The position numbers were made by a program, and so were the translations under genes. A stretch of DNA of 64,000 nucleotides from contig NZ_CP117883.1 of the NCBI RefSeq assembly GCF_028736215.1, positions 3,038,001 to 3,102,000 of the forward strand. The letters run 5' to 3'. Below are positions 1-8,684 of this stretch, piece by piece (the first letter of the stretch is position 1; every line of letters starts with the position of its first letter). The notes beneath the pieces are model-generated. The model was not told the origin of the DNA. It worked only from the letters and a program-made list of their open reading frames with translations, and did no database searches. This DNA is from Mucilaginibacter sp. KACC 22773 (lineage in GTDB: Bacteria; Bacteroidota; Bacteroidia; Sphingobacteriales; Sphingobacteriaceae).

Positions 1-10
1 AGATATATTG

Positions 11-46
11 AAAAGCGGGATTATTGTAATCAACAATCCCGCTTTT
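11..46 (-). terminator. Hairpin downstream of the 70-591 gene
   Basis: A 12-bp perfect stem (AAAAGCGGGATT at 11-22 and AATCCCGCTTTT at 35-46) with a 12-base loop lies just beyond the stop codon of the leftward gene. The four terminal T residues on either strand fit a bidirectional intrinsic terminator. Confidence 0.7.
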
Positions 47-69
47 GTCACTCGCAAGTGATGGTACTT

Positions 70-591
70 TTACTCGGTTTTTTTCACCGTAGTGGTAGTA
101 GTAGTTTTTGTTGCCGCCACCGGTGTTTTTTTGTAAACGCGATGATATACATGTACAGGCTTTTTTGAAGCAGTTGCCTTATGTGCAACAACATGAGTAG
201 TTGAACTGGCTGTAACAACCGGTTTTATTTCTGTTGTAGTTGTGGTAACTTCGGTTGTTTTTGGTGTTGGATCCGGAGCAACTACTGGAGCTGGCACCTC
301 CGTTTTAACTGTATCATGCACTATAACCACGGATGGCGGCGGCGGAGCCGGCGTTTGTTTTGCCGGCTCAGGTAAATGACCCGTTACAGCGCCGGCGGCG
401 GCGCCGCTTATTGCGCCGGATGTGCCGCTGCCCTCCATCTTTATTTTCGTTACAGTACGACCGTGGGCGCCTTTTTTAACTTTCTTTTTTATTTCCACTT
501 TATTATTTGTGGTGTCCTGGGTTTGAGCCGCGGCAGTTTGAATGCACCATGCCATGCTGGTTACAAACAATATTAAACAAATCTTTTTCAT
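70..591 (-). CDS. Secreted low-complexity protein of unknown function
   Basis: This 173-residue protein belongs to no family I recognise. It begins with a clear signal peptide (residues 1-22, ending near TAAAQ), so it is probably exported to the periplasm or outer surface. A short Lys-rich stretch follows (about 30-42), then a Gly/Ala segment (SGAISGAAAGAVTG, about 58-71), a proline run (80-88) and a Thr/Val/Lys-rich tail with KTTTTTT near the end. The Gly/Ala segment resembles the glycine-zipper type found in some envelope proteins, but it is too short for a firm call. No catalytic motif is visible. It stands alone, with a hairpin terminator just after its stop. A structural or envelope-associated role is inference only. 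Confidence 0.7.
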   Translation of the reverse strand: MKKICLILFVTSMAWCIQTAAAQTQDTTNNKVEIKKKVKKGAHGRTVTKIKMEGSGTSGAISGAAAGAVTGHLPEPAKQTPAPPPPSVVIVHDTVKTEVPAPVVAPDPTPKTTEVTTTTTEIKPVVTASSTTHVVAHKATASKKPVHVYHRVYKKTPVAATKTTTTTTVKKTE

Positions 592-799
592 AAAAAATGT
601 ATTGGTTAGATGATGTTATTGTAACATGCTTATTACAATTTTGTTTGTTAGCTTTTTAATTATTATAAACCGATATTGAATTGACGGCAAGCGGGCCCGG
701 TATTAACTTGTATGTTCAATCTTTAGATTGGGCGATTGACAATTTTCATATCATTACAACTGATTTTTTCAGAAGTTTTGATTAATTGAATTATAATAT

Positions 800-807
800 T
801 ACCTTTG
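800..807 (+). promoter_or_regulatory. Bacteroidota promoter for tRNA-Pro
   Basis: TACCTTTG at 800-807 matches the TAnnTTTG -7 box of the Bacteroidota primary sigma factor. A TTTTG (-33 type) ends at 780, leaving a 19-bp spacer, which is the expected spacing. Transcription should start near 814, nine bases before the tRNA. Confidence 0.85.
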
Positions 808-822
808 CAACCCCAACGGGAA

Positions 823-896
823 CGGGATGTAGCGTAGCCCGGTATCGCGCCACATTTGGGATGTGGAGGCCGCAGGTTCGAATCCTGCCATCCCGA
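823..896 (+). tRNA. tRNA-Pro, anticodon TGG
   Basis: The 74-base sequence folds as a tRNA. The acceptor stem is CGGGATG (823-829) with CATCCCG (889-895), with discriminator A at 896. The anticodon stem CCACA/TGTGG encloses loop TTTGGGA, giving anticodon TGG (proline). The T arm contains GGTTCGAATCC. CCA is not encoded, since the next bases are CAA, so CCA must be added after transcription. A promoter lies upstream and a hairpin terminator downstream, so it is a single-gene transcript. Confidence 0.97.
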
Positions 897-920
897 CAAA
901 TGCGATACCAATCAAGTCGA

Positions 921-956
921 AAGCCCCTTAGATCATATGATTTAAGGGGCTTTTCT
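921..956 (+). terminator. Terminator of tRNA-Pro
   Basis: AAGCCCCTTA (921-930) pairs perfectly with TAAGGGGCTT (943-952) around a 12-base loop and is followed by TTTTCTTTTA. This is a rho-independent terminator 24 bases after the tRNA. Confidence 0.9.
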
Positions 957-1085
957 TTTATTTCAACACCAGCAGGCTTATCGGGTAGTTGATATTACCC
1001 GTCACCAAGCCCTCTTTAATCCTGAAATTACAAGCCGGCTAAGAAGATTATATCGGTTTACAAGCTTACAGCAACTGCGTATTTG

Positions 1086-2345
1086 TTAAGCGTGCTCAAT
1101 AGCATGCTTCAAAGCCGCGTTGTGCCTGTACCGGAATACAAATGGGAAAATAATAGCTATCACTAAAGCATAACCTGCAAAGCTAAGCCAGATACCATGC
1201 CAGTCTTTACTTTGGTCGGCATGTGTGAAGAATTTATCAATCACGATGCCACTTATACGGCTGCCAAAAAAAGCGCCAAAACCGTTTACCATCATCATAA
1301 ATAAGCCCTGCGCACTTCCGCGTATTTCTGGCGCTGCCTGGGTTTCGACAAATAGCGATCCCGATATATTAAAGAAATCAAATGCCATACCGTATACAAT
1401 ACATGATAAAACTATCATCCATAAGCCTCCGGCGGGATCGCCAAACGCAAATAAACCAAACCGTAAAACCCAGGCCAGCATGCTAAAAAGCATTACATAC
1501 TTAATGCCGAATTTGCGCAGAAAGAAGGGGATAGCCAGAATAAACAATGTTTCGGAGATTTGCGATATCGACATAATAATAGCCGGATACTTAACAGCTA
1601 TCGAATCTTTATAAACAGGTACTTTGGCGAAATCATGAATAAAGGTATCGCCATAAGCGTTGGTAAGCTGTAACGCAGCACCTAACAGCATGGAAAAGGT
1701 GAAAAAGATAACAAACTTGGGGTCTTTGAATAAAGCAAACGCATTTAATCCCAACGAGTTGGCAAATGATTTTTTTTCGGTTTTGGCCGATAGTGGCGGG
1801 CACTTGGGTAGGGTGAAAGAATATAAACCTAATACCAATGCTACCGCACCTGCTATGTAAAATTGATTCGCCGAAATTTCGCTATGCGTTAAACTTACTG
1901 TCCATAATGCTGCAATAAAACCTATAGTGCCCCATATTCTGATGGGAGGAAAATCTTTGACAACGTCAATGTTGTTACTTTTTAACGCAGAGTACGATAC
2001 AGTAATGGATAATGACAACGTAGGCATATAAAACATCATATTCAGCAAGATAACCCAAAAAAAAGCTGAAGGGTTGGTAACGAGGGGTAAGCTGAATAAC
2101 GTTAGCGCACCCAGGATATGCATTATGCCATATAGCTTTTCTGCGTTAATAAACCGGTCTGAAATAATACCTGTAATGGCGGGCATAAAGATAGATGAAA
2201 TGCCCATTGTTGAAAAAATAGCTCCGAATTGTGCCCCTGACCAGTGTTTGTTTTGAAACCAATACGCGCCGATAGTAAGCAACCAAGCTCCCCACACAAA
2301 AAATTGCATAAAATTCATCAGTATTAAGCGGAACTTAATATTCAT
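1086..2345 (-). CDS. MFS nucleoside permease, NupG/XapB-like
   Basis: This 419-residue inner-membrane protein has about twelve hydrophobic segments and the opening FMQFFVWGAWLLTIGAYW typical of the nucleoside:H+ symporter branch of the major facilitator superfamily (NupG/XapB). The family imports nucleosides with protons. The family conserves the small-residue helix GISSIFMPAITGIISDRF (about residues 48-65), with the D-R pair of the first cytoplasmic loop, and both are visible. Length is normal for the family. The gene stands alone and is followed by tRNA-Pro on the other strand. The substrate is not proven: Bacteroidota have several paralogues of this family, some near sugar catabolism genes, so a sugar or nucleoside substrate is possible. 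Confidence 0.85.
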   Translation of the reverse strand: MNIKFRLILMNFMQFFVWGAWLLTIGAYWFQNKHWSGAQFGAIFSTMGISSIFMPAITGIISDRFINAEKLYGIMHILGALTLFSLPLVTNPSAFFWVILLNMMFYMPTLSLSITVSYSALKSNNIDVVKDFPPIRIWGTIGFIAALWTVSLTHSEISANQFYIAGAVALVLGLYSFTLPKCPPLSAKTEKKSFANSLGLNAFALFKDPKFVIFFTFSMLLGAALQLTNAYGDTFIHDFAKVPVYKDSIAVKYPAIIMSISQISETLFILAIPFFLRKFGIKYVMLFSMLAWVLRFGLFAFGDPAGGLWMIVLSCIVYGMAFDFFNISGSLFVETQAAPEIRGSAQGLFMMMVNGFGAFFGSRISGIVIDKFFTHADQSKDWHGIWLSFAGYALVIAIIFPFVFRYRHNAALKHAIEHA

Positions 2346-2519
2346 ACGGTACTGGGTTTAAATAATTTTAGTCAGTATTAAATTAAAAATGGGAAAGTAG
2401 CGAAATAAACGTAAATCAAAAAGCTAAGAGAGGTAGAATTTAGCAAAAAGATCCTAAATGTTATGCTTTGTTAACGAGTTTACAAAAATGGCTTTATTTG
2501 ATAGCCGTGAACAATAGAA

Positions 2520-2576
2520 TTTGAGAATTTCGGTACAGGTTTATTTACTAAACCTGAAATCGAAATTCTCAAACCC
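2520..2576. repeat. Inverted repeat after the bifunctional nuclease gene
   Basis: TTTGAGAATTTCG and CGAAATTCTCAAA form outer arms, with AGGTTT/AAACCT as inner arms. The element sits 4 bases beyond the stop of the leftward gene that ends at 2581. The outer arm resembles the arms of the element at 37556-37640, so it is probably a dispersed family that may also terminate transcription. Confidence 0.75.
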
Positions 2577-2580
2577 ATAA

Positions 2581-3186
2581 TCAGGACGCTTTTCGTTTAT
2601 TCAGTTCGTCGCGGATTTTGGCGGCCTTTTCATATGATTCTTCGGCAAGGGCTTCCTGCAATTTTGTTTTTAGCTCGTCAACGCTTAACGAAGCAAAGCC
2701 ACTGCCTACTGTTGATGTGTTAACCGTTTTTTCTTCCTGCGTTTCGTTGATATTTTCAAGGTAAACAAAGTCGTTGCCTTCAATTACTATTCCGGCTGTC
2801 GACAAGATAAATTCGTAAGTAAAAATAGGGCAATCAAATCTGACTGCTATGGCGATGGCATCTGATGTACGGGCATCAATTTCAACCGGGCGTTTACCAT
2901 CGCTGCAAATTAACTTGGAATAAAAAATACCATCAACCAGGTTGTATATGATAATCTCCTGCACCTCTATCTGGTATGCCTGCGCAAAACTTTTAAAAAG
3001 ATCATGTGTAAGCGGGCGGCTCGGTGTCATCTTTTCTATTTCGATAGCTATAGCCTGTGCCTCAAAACTACCTATAATAATAGGCAGCCTGCGCCTCCCA
3101 CTTACCTCGCCTAAAACTAAAGCATAAGCGCCGGATTGTGTTTGGCTGTATGACAAGCCTACAATATCCAGCTTAATTTTTTTCAT
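2581..3186 (-). CDS. Bifunctional nuclease family protein (DUF151 + UVR motif)
   Basis: The first ~135 residues match the bifunctional nuclease (BFN, DUF151) domain. Family hallmarks are VLGEVSGRRRLPIIIG followed by EAQAIAIE and, later, EIDARTSDAIAIAVR. The last ~40 residues form a UvrB/UvrC (UVR) motif, DELKTKLQEALAEESYEKAA. The BFN+UVR arrangement is common in Bacteroidota. Members of the family have reported RNase/DNase activity, but the physiological role here is unknown. The gene lies 12-24 bp downstream of etfA on the same strand and is probably the last gene of an etfB-etfA-BFN operon. I chose MKKIKLDIVG as the start because family members open that way. An in-frame ATG four codons upstream (3198) is possible. 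Confidence 0.88.
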   Translation of the reverse strand: MKKIKLDIVGLSYSQTQSGAYALVLGEVSGRRRLPIIIGSFEAQAIAIEIEKMTPSRPLTHDLFKSFAQAYQIEVQEIIIYNLVDGIFYSKLICSDGKRPVEIDARTSDAIAIAVRFDCPIFTYEFILSTAGIVIEGNDFVYLENINETQEEKTVNTSTVGSGFASLSVDELKTKLQEALAEESYEKAAKIRDELNKRKAS

Positions 3187-3210
3187 GTTATTACCCATCG
3201 CACCTAATAT

Positions 3211-4188
3211 TTACGCTGAAGCTTTATATTCTTTTACTGCCGCTATTAATTGTGGCACCACTTCAAAAGCATCGCCAACTATCCCGTAATCTGCCACTTT
3301 AAAAAACGGCGCTTCCGGGTCTTTATTGATAACCACTATTACCTTTGAAGAACTGATACCTGCCAGGTGCTGAATAGCACCTGAAATTCCTATCGCAATA
3401 TACAAATTTGGACTGACAGCTATACCAGTTTGTCCAACATGTTCGCTATGTGGCCTCCATCCTGCGTCAGATACCGGTTTTGAACAGGCTGTAGCTGCGC
3501 CAAGCAAATTGGCCAGTTCCTCTATCATACCCCAGTTTTCGGGGCCTTTTAACCCACGTCCGGCAGATACAACTATTTCGGCATCAGGCAACGAAACTTT
3601 ATCAGTAGCACGAACAATCTCTTTAATTATCGCCTTAAAATCCGATTCTTTGGTTGCTGCCGCAAAATCTTCCACTTGCGCGGTGCCGCCGGTTTCTACA
3701 ACTTTATAGGAATTTGGAATAAGGGCGATAACCTTATTTGCCGAGTTTAACTCAACTATCGCGAAAGCCTTACCCGAAAAAGCTGTTTTTTTTACCCTGA
3801 ATTTACCATCACTTTGCTCAGGAAGGGCCACAGCGCCATCGGCAACGCCGGCTTCCAGTTTAACGCCCAAACGCGGCGCCAAACCACGGCCCGAAAAGGT
3901 GTTTGATAGTACTACAACATCAGCGCCTTCTTTTTTTGCAGCTTCGGCTATGATAGAAGCGTAGGCCTGGTTTACAAAATTCTTCAATTTATCGCCAGAT
4001 ACGTTAAGCACTTTTTGGGCGCCGTATTTGCCCAACGAGGCTAACTCCGCAGCACTTACTTGGCCTATAGATATGGCTGTAAGGGTGGTGTTATTTTGAT
4101 CGGCAATGGCTTTGGCATAGCTTACTGCTTCAAAAATTGATTTTTTGAATGTGCCGCCGGCATTTTCCGCATATATTAAAACTGACAT
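3211..4188 (-). CDS. etfA: Electron transfer flavoprotein alpha subunit
   Basis: EtfA (325 residues) carries the FAD of the EtfAB heterodimer, which accepts electrons from acyl-CoA dehydrogenases and passes them to the quinone pool. The N-terminal half is the ETF alpha/beta fold. The C-terminal FAD domain is recognisable by AGRGLKGPENW, ATACSKPVSDAGW, GQTGIAVSPNLYIAIG and the near-terminal AIGISGAIQHLAG and VVINKDPEAPFF. It lies 36 bp after etfB and is cotranscribed with it. The GcdH-like acyl-CoA dehydrogenase at 34268-35449 is a likely electron donor elsewhere in the window. Length is normal for the Bacteroidota type. Confidence 0.97.
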   Translation of the reverse strand: MSVLIYAENAGGTFKKSIFEAVSYAKAIADQNNTTLTAISIGQVSAAELASLGKYGAQKVLNVSGDKLKNFVNQAYASIIAEAAKKEGADVVVLSNTFSGRGLAPRLGVKLEAGVADGAVALPEQSDGKFRVKKTAFSGKAFAIVELNSANKVIALIPNSYKVVETGGTAQVEDFAAATKESDFKAIIKEIVRATDKVSLPDAEIVVSAGRGLKGPENWGMIEELANLLGAATACSKPVSDAGWRPHSEHVGQTGIAVSPNLYIAIGISGAIQHLAGISSSKVIVVINKDPEAPFFKVADYGIVGDAFEVVPQLIAAVKEYKASA

Positions 4189-4224
4189 ATATAATGAGTT
4201 TCGTAAAAAACGATTTGAATTAAA

Positions 4225-4962
4225 TTAAATAACGCGCGCTTCGGTATGTAAAAGATTAACCAATTTGGCCACGTCATCTGCGGCTACCAAGGTAACCTGT
4301 CCGCGCGGGGCCGGTGTTTCATAACTGATGATTTCCGAAAATGTTTTTATGTCAACAGGTTCAACCACAACTAAAGGTTTGGTACGTGCCGACATAATGC
4401 CGCGCATGTTCGGGATCCGGGGTTCGGCAACACCCTCGGCAGTACCCGCCACAAAAGGGTAGGGAATGGTCAAAATTTCTTTGCCGCCCTCTATCTCCCG
4501 CTCCACTGTCGCCTCATTATCTCCTGCATCCAGCTTTTTAATGATAGATACCGAGGGGATATCTAAAAGCTCGCCCAGCATCCCGGCAACTTTTGATCCG
4601 TTATAATCAATAGACTCGCGACCCGTCAGGATGAGGTCGAAAGCGTTAGTTTTTGCATATTGAGCAACCTGGTAAGCTACATACCACGCATCATGTGGCT
4701 TCGCGTTAATCCGTACCGCATCGGTGGCCCCAATAGCCAACGCTTTGCGAATTGTAGCCTCGGTGCTTACTTCGCCAACATTGATAACTGTTACTGTGCC
4801 TTTACCGCCGTCGGTTAATTCGATAGCCCGTGAAAGTGCTATCTCGTCGTAAGGATTTAATATAAATTGAACACCGTTGGTATTAAATTGGGTGTTGTTA
4901 TCAGTAAAAGTTATTTTTGTGGTGGTATCGGGAACATTACTTATACATACCAAAATCTTCAT
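4225..4962 (-). CDS. etfB: Electron transfer flavoprotein beta subunit
   Basis: EtfB (245 residues from the chosen start) is the AMP-binding partner of EtfA. The family signature is visible as VAGTAEGVAEPRIPNMRGIM with the preceding TGRESIDYNGSKVAGMLGE. The chosen start is MKILVCISNVPD at 4962. An upstream in-frame ATG at 4980 lies inside a TAnnTTTG box (4978-4985), which would be the promoter, so it cannot be translated from that transcript. First gene of the etfB-etfA-BFN operon; the TPR gene at 5008 diverges from it. Confidence 0.97.
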   Translation of the reverse strand: MKILVCISNVPDTTTKITFTDNNTQFNTNGVQFILNPYDEIALSRAIELTDGGKGTVTVINVGEVSTEATIRKALAIGATDAVRINAKPHDAWYVAYQVAQYAKTNAFDLILTGRESIDYNGSKVAGMLGELLDIPSVSIIKKLDAGDNEATVEREIEGGKEILTIPYPFVAGTAEGVAEPRIPNMRGIMSARTKPLVVVEPVDIKTFSEIISYETPAPRGQVTLVAADDVAKLVNLLHTEARVI

Positions 4963-4977
4963 AACAATAGGTTTTGG

Positions 4978-4985
4978 CAAATTTA
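4978..4985 (-). promoter_or_regulatory. -7 promoter box for etfB
   Basis: On the minus strand TAAATTTG matches TAnnTTTG and ends 15 bases before the etfB ATG. No convincing TTTG -33 element is seen at the ideal spacing. Confidence 0.55.
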
Positions 4986-5007
4986 ACTAAAAAACATAGA
5001 GTTTAAA

Positions 5008-5349
5008 ATGGAGTTGAGCAGATTAGATAAGCTATTGGAATTTATTAAAAATGAACCTAACGACGAGTTTTTAAAATATGCGCTCGCTACCGAATATCTA
5101 CGTCTTAATCAGGTAGATAAGTCGCTTGAATATTATGAAGACCTGGTAAATAACCACCCCGGTTATACCGGCACCTATTACCATTTAGGTAAACTTTATG
5201 AGGCCCTGAACCGCAAAGATGACGCCGTTGCCACCTACGAAAACGGCATGAAAATCACCAAAGCCAAGCGCGATAACCACGCATTTTCGGAATTGCAGGC
5301 CGTTTACCGGCAGGCTAAAGGTATTGAGGAAGACGATGACGACTATTGA
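5008..5349 (+). CDS. Small tetratricopeptide repeat protein
   Basis: The 113-residue protein is almost entirely TPR helices. One unit spans about residues 15-47 (FLKYALATEYLRLNQVDKSL) and a second about 50-80 (TGTYYHLGKLYEALNRKDDA). The C terminus is acidic (EEDDDDY). There is no signal peptide, so it is cytoplasmic. TPRs mediate protein-protein contacts; the partner is unknown. It is transcribed away from etfB from a shared intergenic space of only 45 bp. Confidence 0.85.
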   Translation: MELSRLDKLLEFIKNEPNDEFLKYALATEYLRLNQVDKSLEYYEDLVNNHPGYTGTYYHLGKLYEALNRKDDAVATYENGMKITKAKRDNHAFSELQAVYRQAKGIEEDDDDY

Positions 5350-5354
5350 TTTTG

Positions 5355-5464
5355 CTTATAGTTGATGGTTCATAGTTCATGGCAGCTTCATTGTATTTAC
5401 AATAACTATTGTCAAATTAGCCCAGAACTTACCATGAACCATGATCTATTAACCATGAACTAAA
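5355..5464. repeat. ATGGTTCATAGTTCATG-type intergenic repeats
   Basis: The spacer between the TPR gene and chrA contains GATGGTTCATAGTTCATGG and, inverted, ACCATGAACCATGATC and AACCATGAAC just before the chrA ATG. The same motif recurs at 26014-26047, so it is a dispersed low-complexity repeat family. Confidence 0.75.
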
Positions 5465-6664
5465 ATGACCAAACGCCATCTATTATTTCTTCGCGATGTT
5501 TTGATGTACACCTTTACGGCTTTTGGCGGGCCACAGGCTCATATAGCTGTTTTGCTGCGCGAATTTGTGCAAAAGCGCCACTATATCACCGAGGAGGAAT
5601 TGATGGAACTGAACGCCTTATCGCAGGTATTGCCCGGCCCTTCATCAACTCAAACACTGGTAGGTATAGCCTGGAAAGTTGGCGGCTTACAATTAGCGCT
5701 GATAACTTTTTTTATCTGGATTTTGCCCTCGGCCGCTATAATGGGAATGGCCGCCATCAGCTATAAAATGTTTGCCAACCAGGCTAAGTTTAATCATGTG
5801 GTAAGTTATGTACAGCCGTTAGCTGTGGGCATTGTTGCTTACGCAACATTCAGTTTTGCCCACAAGTTTTTGAAAACTAAAGTGAGCACCATGCTGGCTA
5901 TTGGATCATTAATAGCTACGCTGATATTACAAAATGCCTACGCTTTTCCGTTGTTGATTTTGTTAGGGGGCATCCTGTCATCAGCGATGGAAACACAGCC
6001 ACAGGAAAACGAACTGAGGGTAAAACTCTACTCAAATGTAAACCCTAATAAGGTAGCTTACTTCATTGGTATCCTGTTGTTTTTTGCGGCCCTTGGCGCC
6101 GTTATCAACCAAACGTCGCCCTTCAGTTTGCCCATCCGCCTGTTCGAAAATTTTTACCGTAACGGCATCCTCACATTTGGTGGGGGGCAGGTAATGGTAC
6201 CCTTGCTTTATACCGAATTTGTTGAGGTGAAGCATTACCTGAGCAGTTCGGAGTTTCTTTCGGGTTATGCCTTGCAACAGGCGTTACCGGGGCCTACGTT
6301 TTCATTTACTTCCTTTTTGGGAGGGATAACTTTAGGTAACAAAGGATATGGCGTTGGCGGGCAAATAGTTGGTAGCCTGGTTGCGGTAATAGGCGTAAAC
6401 ACCCCTGGGCTAATTCTGATACTCTTCATCGTCCCTTTTTGGGAAGACTTAAAAAAAATAACCCGTATCAAAAACTCGTTAAGCGGCATAAACGCAGTGG
6501 CAGTAGGCTTCATGGCAACAGCGTTTATCCTGTTGGTACGCCCTTTCGGCGGTAACTGGGTGGCTTATTTGTTAATGGCTTGTACTTTTGTGCTATTGAA
6601 ATTTACCAAAATTAAAGCACCGTTGATTATTGTTTTTGGGGTGATTTTAGGATTGATAGTTTAA
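5465..6664 (+). CDS. chrA: Chromate transporter family (ChrA)
   Basis: This 399-residue membrane protein is a two-domain CHR-family transporter. Each half starts with a conserved motif: FGGPQAHIAVL with LPGPSSTQT in the first (residues ~18-60) and FGGGQVMVPLL with LPGPTFSFTSFLGG in the second (~238-285). The family exports chromate through the inner membrane, and many members have unproven physiological substrates. About ten membrane segments are visible. Length is normal for the long-chain subfamily. It stands alone and is followed by a bidirectional terminator shared with dnaB. Confidence 0.92.
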   Translation: MTKRHLLFLRDVLMYTFTAFGGPQAHIAVLLREFVQKRHYITEEELMELNALSQVLPGPSSTQTLVGIAWKVGGLQLALITFFIWILPSAAIMGMAAISYKMFANQAKFNHVVSYVQPLAVGIVAYATFSFAHKFLKTKVSTMLAIGSLIATLILQNAYAFPLLILLGGILSSAMETQPQENELRVKLYSNVNPNKVAYFIGILLFFAALGAVINQTSPFSLPIRLFENFYRNGILTFGGGQVMVPLLYTEFVEVKHYLSSSEFLSGYALQQALPGPTFSFTSFLGGITLGNKGYGVGGQIVGSLVAVIGVNTPGLILILFIVPFWEDLKKITRIKNSLSGINAVAVGFMATAFILLVRPFGGNWVAYLLMACTFVLLKFTKIKAPLIIVFGVILGLIV

Positions 6665-6742
6665 TTGCAGCTGAAAGCTGCAACCAGTGTTCACCACGAG
6701 ATGGAAGCTCGCGGCAACGATATTTGAACAACGCTAAAAAAA

Positions 6743-6780
6743 TAAAGCCCAATTCGATAAGAACCGGGCTTTAGTTTTAT
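6743..6780. terminator. Bidirectional terminator between chrA and dnaB
   Basis: TAAAGCCC (6743-6750) pairs with GGGCTTTA (6766-6773), followed by GTTTTAT on the plus strand and preceded by a run of A that becomes a U tract on the minus strand. It can stop both converging genes. Confidence 0.75.
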
Positions 6781-6789
6781 GAATCAAAA

Positions 6790-6818
6790 AGCTCCCCCTT
6801 TAGGGGGCTGGGGGGCTA
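6790..6818. repeat. CCCCCT-type repeat, copy 1
   Basis: AGCTCCCCCTTTAGGGGG followed by CTGGGGGGCTA is one copy of a short palindromic G/C-run element that also occurs at 18816-18842 and 18891-18920. Its right end supplies the stop codon of dnaB (minus-strand TAG at 6816-6818). Confidence 0.85.
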
Positions 6819-8378
6819 AAACGGCGGCTCATCATCAATATCATCCATCCTCGATGGGCGGATAATAAAGTTACTTTGCTTTTCAAAGTCCTGTGATGGT
6901 GCAAGGCCGCTAAATGCGTTACCGGCAATAGGGGGGAAACTGTCCATGCCTTCTTCAAGGTTAGCAAATTTTACATATTTGCCTACAAATTTAAGCCTTA
7001 CGGTGCCGGTTTCGCCGTTACGGTGTTTAGCGATAATAACCTCGCCTACACCCTGGGTTGGGTTACCGTCTTCGTCTTCAGTTAAGCCATAATATTCGGG
7101 GCGATAAAGGAACAATACCATATCCGCATCCTGCTCGATAGAGCCCGACTCACGTAAATCTGATAGCATTGGCCTTTTAGCATTACCTGGCCTGGTTTCC
7201 ACGGCACGGCTTAACTGCGATAACGCAATCACCGGTACGTTTAATTCTTTGGCTACTGATTTAAGGGCGCGCGAGATACTACCAATTTCCTGCTCACGGT
7301 TACCACCGCCTTTGCCGTCTGATGATTTACCATGCATCAGCTGCAGGTAATCGATGATGATTAACTGGATGTCGTGCTGCGATTTCAGACGGCGGCATTT
7401 GGCCCTGAACTCAAATATATTTAACGCGGGGGTATCATCAATAATAAAAGTAGCTTTTTCCAGGCGGCCGATTTTTGAGTGGATCTGTTGCCATTCCCAT
7501 TCTTCTAACGTTCCTTTACGGATCTTTTCCTGCTCAATTTCGGCCTCTCCTGCAATCAAACGATTTACCAACTGGACTGACGACATCTCGAGCGAGAATA
7601 CTACAACCGGTTTGTCAAAATCAACCGCGGCGTTACGGGCACAGCTTAACACAAAGGCTGTTTTACCCATAGCGGGGCGGGCAGCAATAATTACCAGATC
7701 GGATTTTTGCCAGCCCGAAGTCATACGGTCGAGCCCGGTAAACCCGGATGCCACACCGGTTAAGCCATCTTTCTTATCTTTTAGCGATTCGATATCACGC
7801 AGGGCCTCCTGTACCAGGTCGTCCATTTTACGGGCGTCACGGCGTAAATTGCTTTGGGCTATCTCAAAAAGATTCTTCTCTGCTTTGTCAAGTAAATCAA
7901 GCACATCGCTGGTATCTTCGTAAGCGCTGTTAATTGTTTCTGTAGAGATACGGATCAGCTCGCGCTGAATATATTTTTGAATAATAATACGCGAGTGGAA
8001 CTCGATATTGGCGGCAGATGCCACACGGCTGGTTAATTCGGTAATATAATATGCCCCACCAATCATTTCCAGGTCGCCTTGTTTGCGTAACTGGGCGGTA
8101 ACGGTAAGAATATCTATCGGTTGCGATTTTTCGAAAAGCTCCTTAATGGCAGCAAATATTTTCTGGTGGTTGTCGCGGTAAAAAACTTCGGATTTTAGTA
8201 CGTCGATAACAGATGACAGCGCATCTTTTTCCAGCATCAGCGCACCTAAAACCGCCTCCTCCAGGTCTGTAGCTTGAGGGGGTAACTTGCCCATTCCGGT
8301 ATACGGAGTTGGGTTGGTAATTCGGCTGCGGCGTTCGTTTGTATTAGGCTTGTACTGATTCTCGTTCTCAAAACTCAT
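6816..8378 (-). CDS. dnaB: Replicative DNA helicase DnaB
   Basis: DnaB is the hexameric helicase that unwinds DNA at the replication fork. The 520-residue protein has the N-terminal helicase-loader/primase-interaction domain (about 30-135: PPQATDLEEAVLGALMLE) and a C-terminal RecA-type ATPase. The Walker A motif is AARPAMGKTAF, Walker B is IQLIIIDYLQLM, and DLRESGSIEQDADMV contains the arginine-finger region. A short extension follows the core domain. No intein is present. The gene is monocistronic, with rlmB diverging upstream. Its -7 box lies only seven bases before the ATG. Confidence 0.98.
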   Translation of the reverse strand: MSFENENQYKPNTNERRSRITNPTPYTGMGKLPPQATDLEEAVLGALMLEKDALSSVIDVLKSEVFYRDNHQKIFAAIKELFEKSQPIDILTVTAQLRKQGDLEMIGGAYYITELTSRVASAANIEFHSRIIIQKYIQRELIRISTETINSAYEDTSDVLDLLDKAEKNLFEIAQSNLRRDARKMDDLVQEALRDIESLKDKKDGLTGVASGFTGLDRMTSGWQKSDLVIIAARPAMGKTAFVLSCARNAAVDFDKPVVVFSLEMSSVQLVNRLIAGEAEIEQEKIRKGTLEEWEWQQIHSKIGRLEKATFIIDDTPALNIFEFRAKCRRLKSQHDIQLIIIDYLQLMHGKSSDGKGGGNREQEIGSISRALKSVAKELNVPVIALSQLSRAVETRPGNAKRPMLSDLRESGSIEQDADMVLFLYRPEYYGLTEDEDGNPTQGVGEVIIAKHRNGETGTVRLKFVGKYVKFANLEEGMDSFPPIAGNAFSGLAPSQDFEKQSNFIIRPSRMDDIDDEPPF

Positions 8379-8385
8379 AAGGCAA

Positions 8386-8393
8386 CAAAAATA
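8386..8393 (-). promoter_or_regulatory. -7 promoter box for dnaB
   Basis: On the minus strand TATTTTTG matches TAnnTTTG. Only seven bases separate it from the dnaB ATG at 8378, so the transcript would begin at or next to the start codon (leaderless or nearly so). Confidence 0.55.
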
Positions 8394-8684
8394 TACAAAA
8401 AATAGTTTACCGATGCTACTATTCCATCCACATAGTGTATTGAGGTTTTAAAGCAATCATTCTCAATTTAATAATTTATAGTGTTGAATGCTTTTGATAT
8501 TAACACACAATTGTTAGTAAGATGTTAGTTTGGATATTAAATAGCTCATTGATAGTTACTTAAAACGGTGTTAATAAAGTTTGAAAATGTTAGTTGTAAT
8601 GGTGTGAACCAAAATGTCAATTGAGTTCAATAACCGCTTAATCAATTAATATAGCTATTTTTGCCAAAATATACCATATCAAAA
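8394..8684. other. Divergent dnaB/rlmB intergenic region
   Basis: This AT-rich ~300-bp spacer holds the dnaB and rlmB promoters at its two ends. No ORF, RNA gene or strong repeat is seen in the middle. Confidence 0.6.
8656..8663 (+). promoter_or_regulatory. -7 promoter box for rlmB
   Basis: TATTTTTG matches TAnnTTTG and lies 21 bases before the ATG at 8685. It supports that ATG over an upstream in-frame TTG at 8661, which falls inside the box. Confidence 0.55.
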
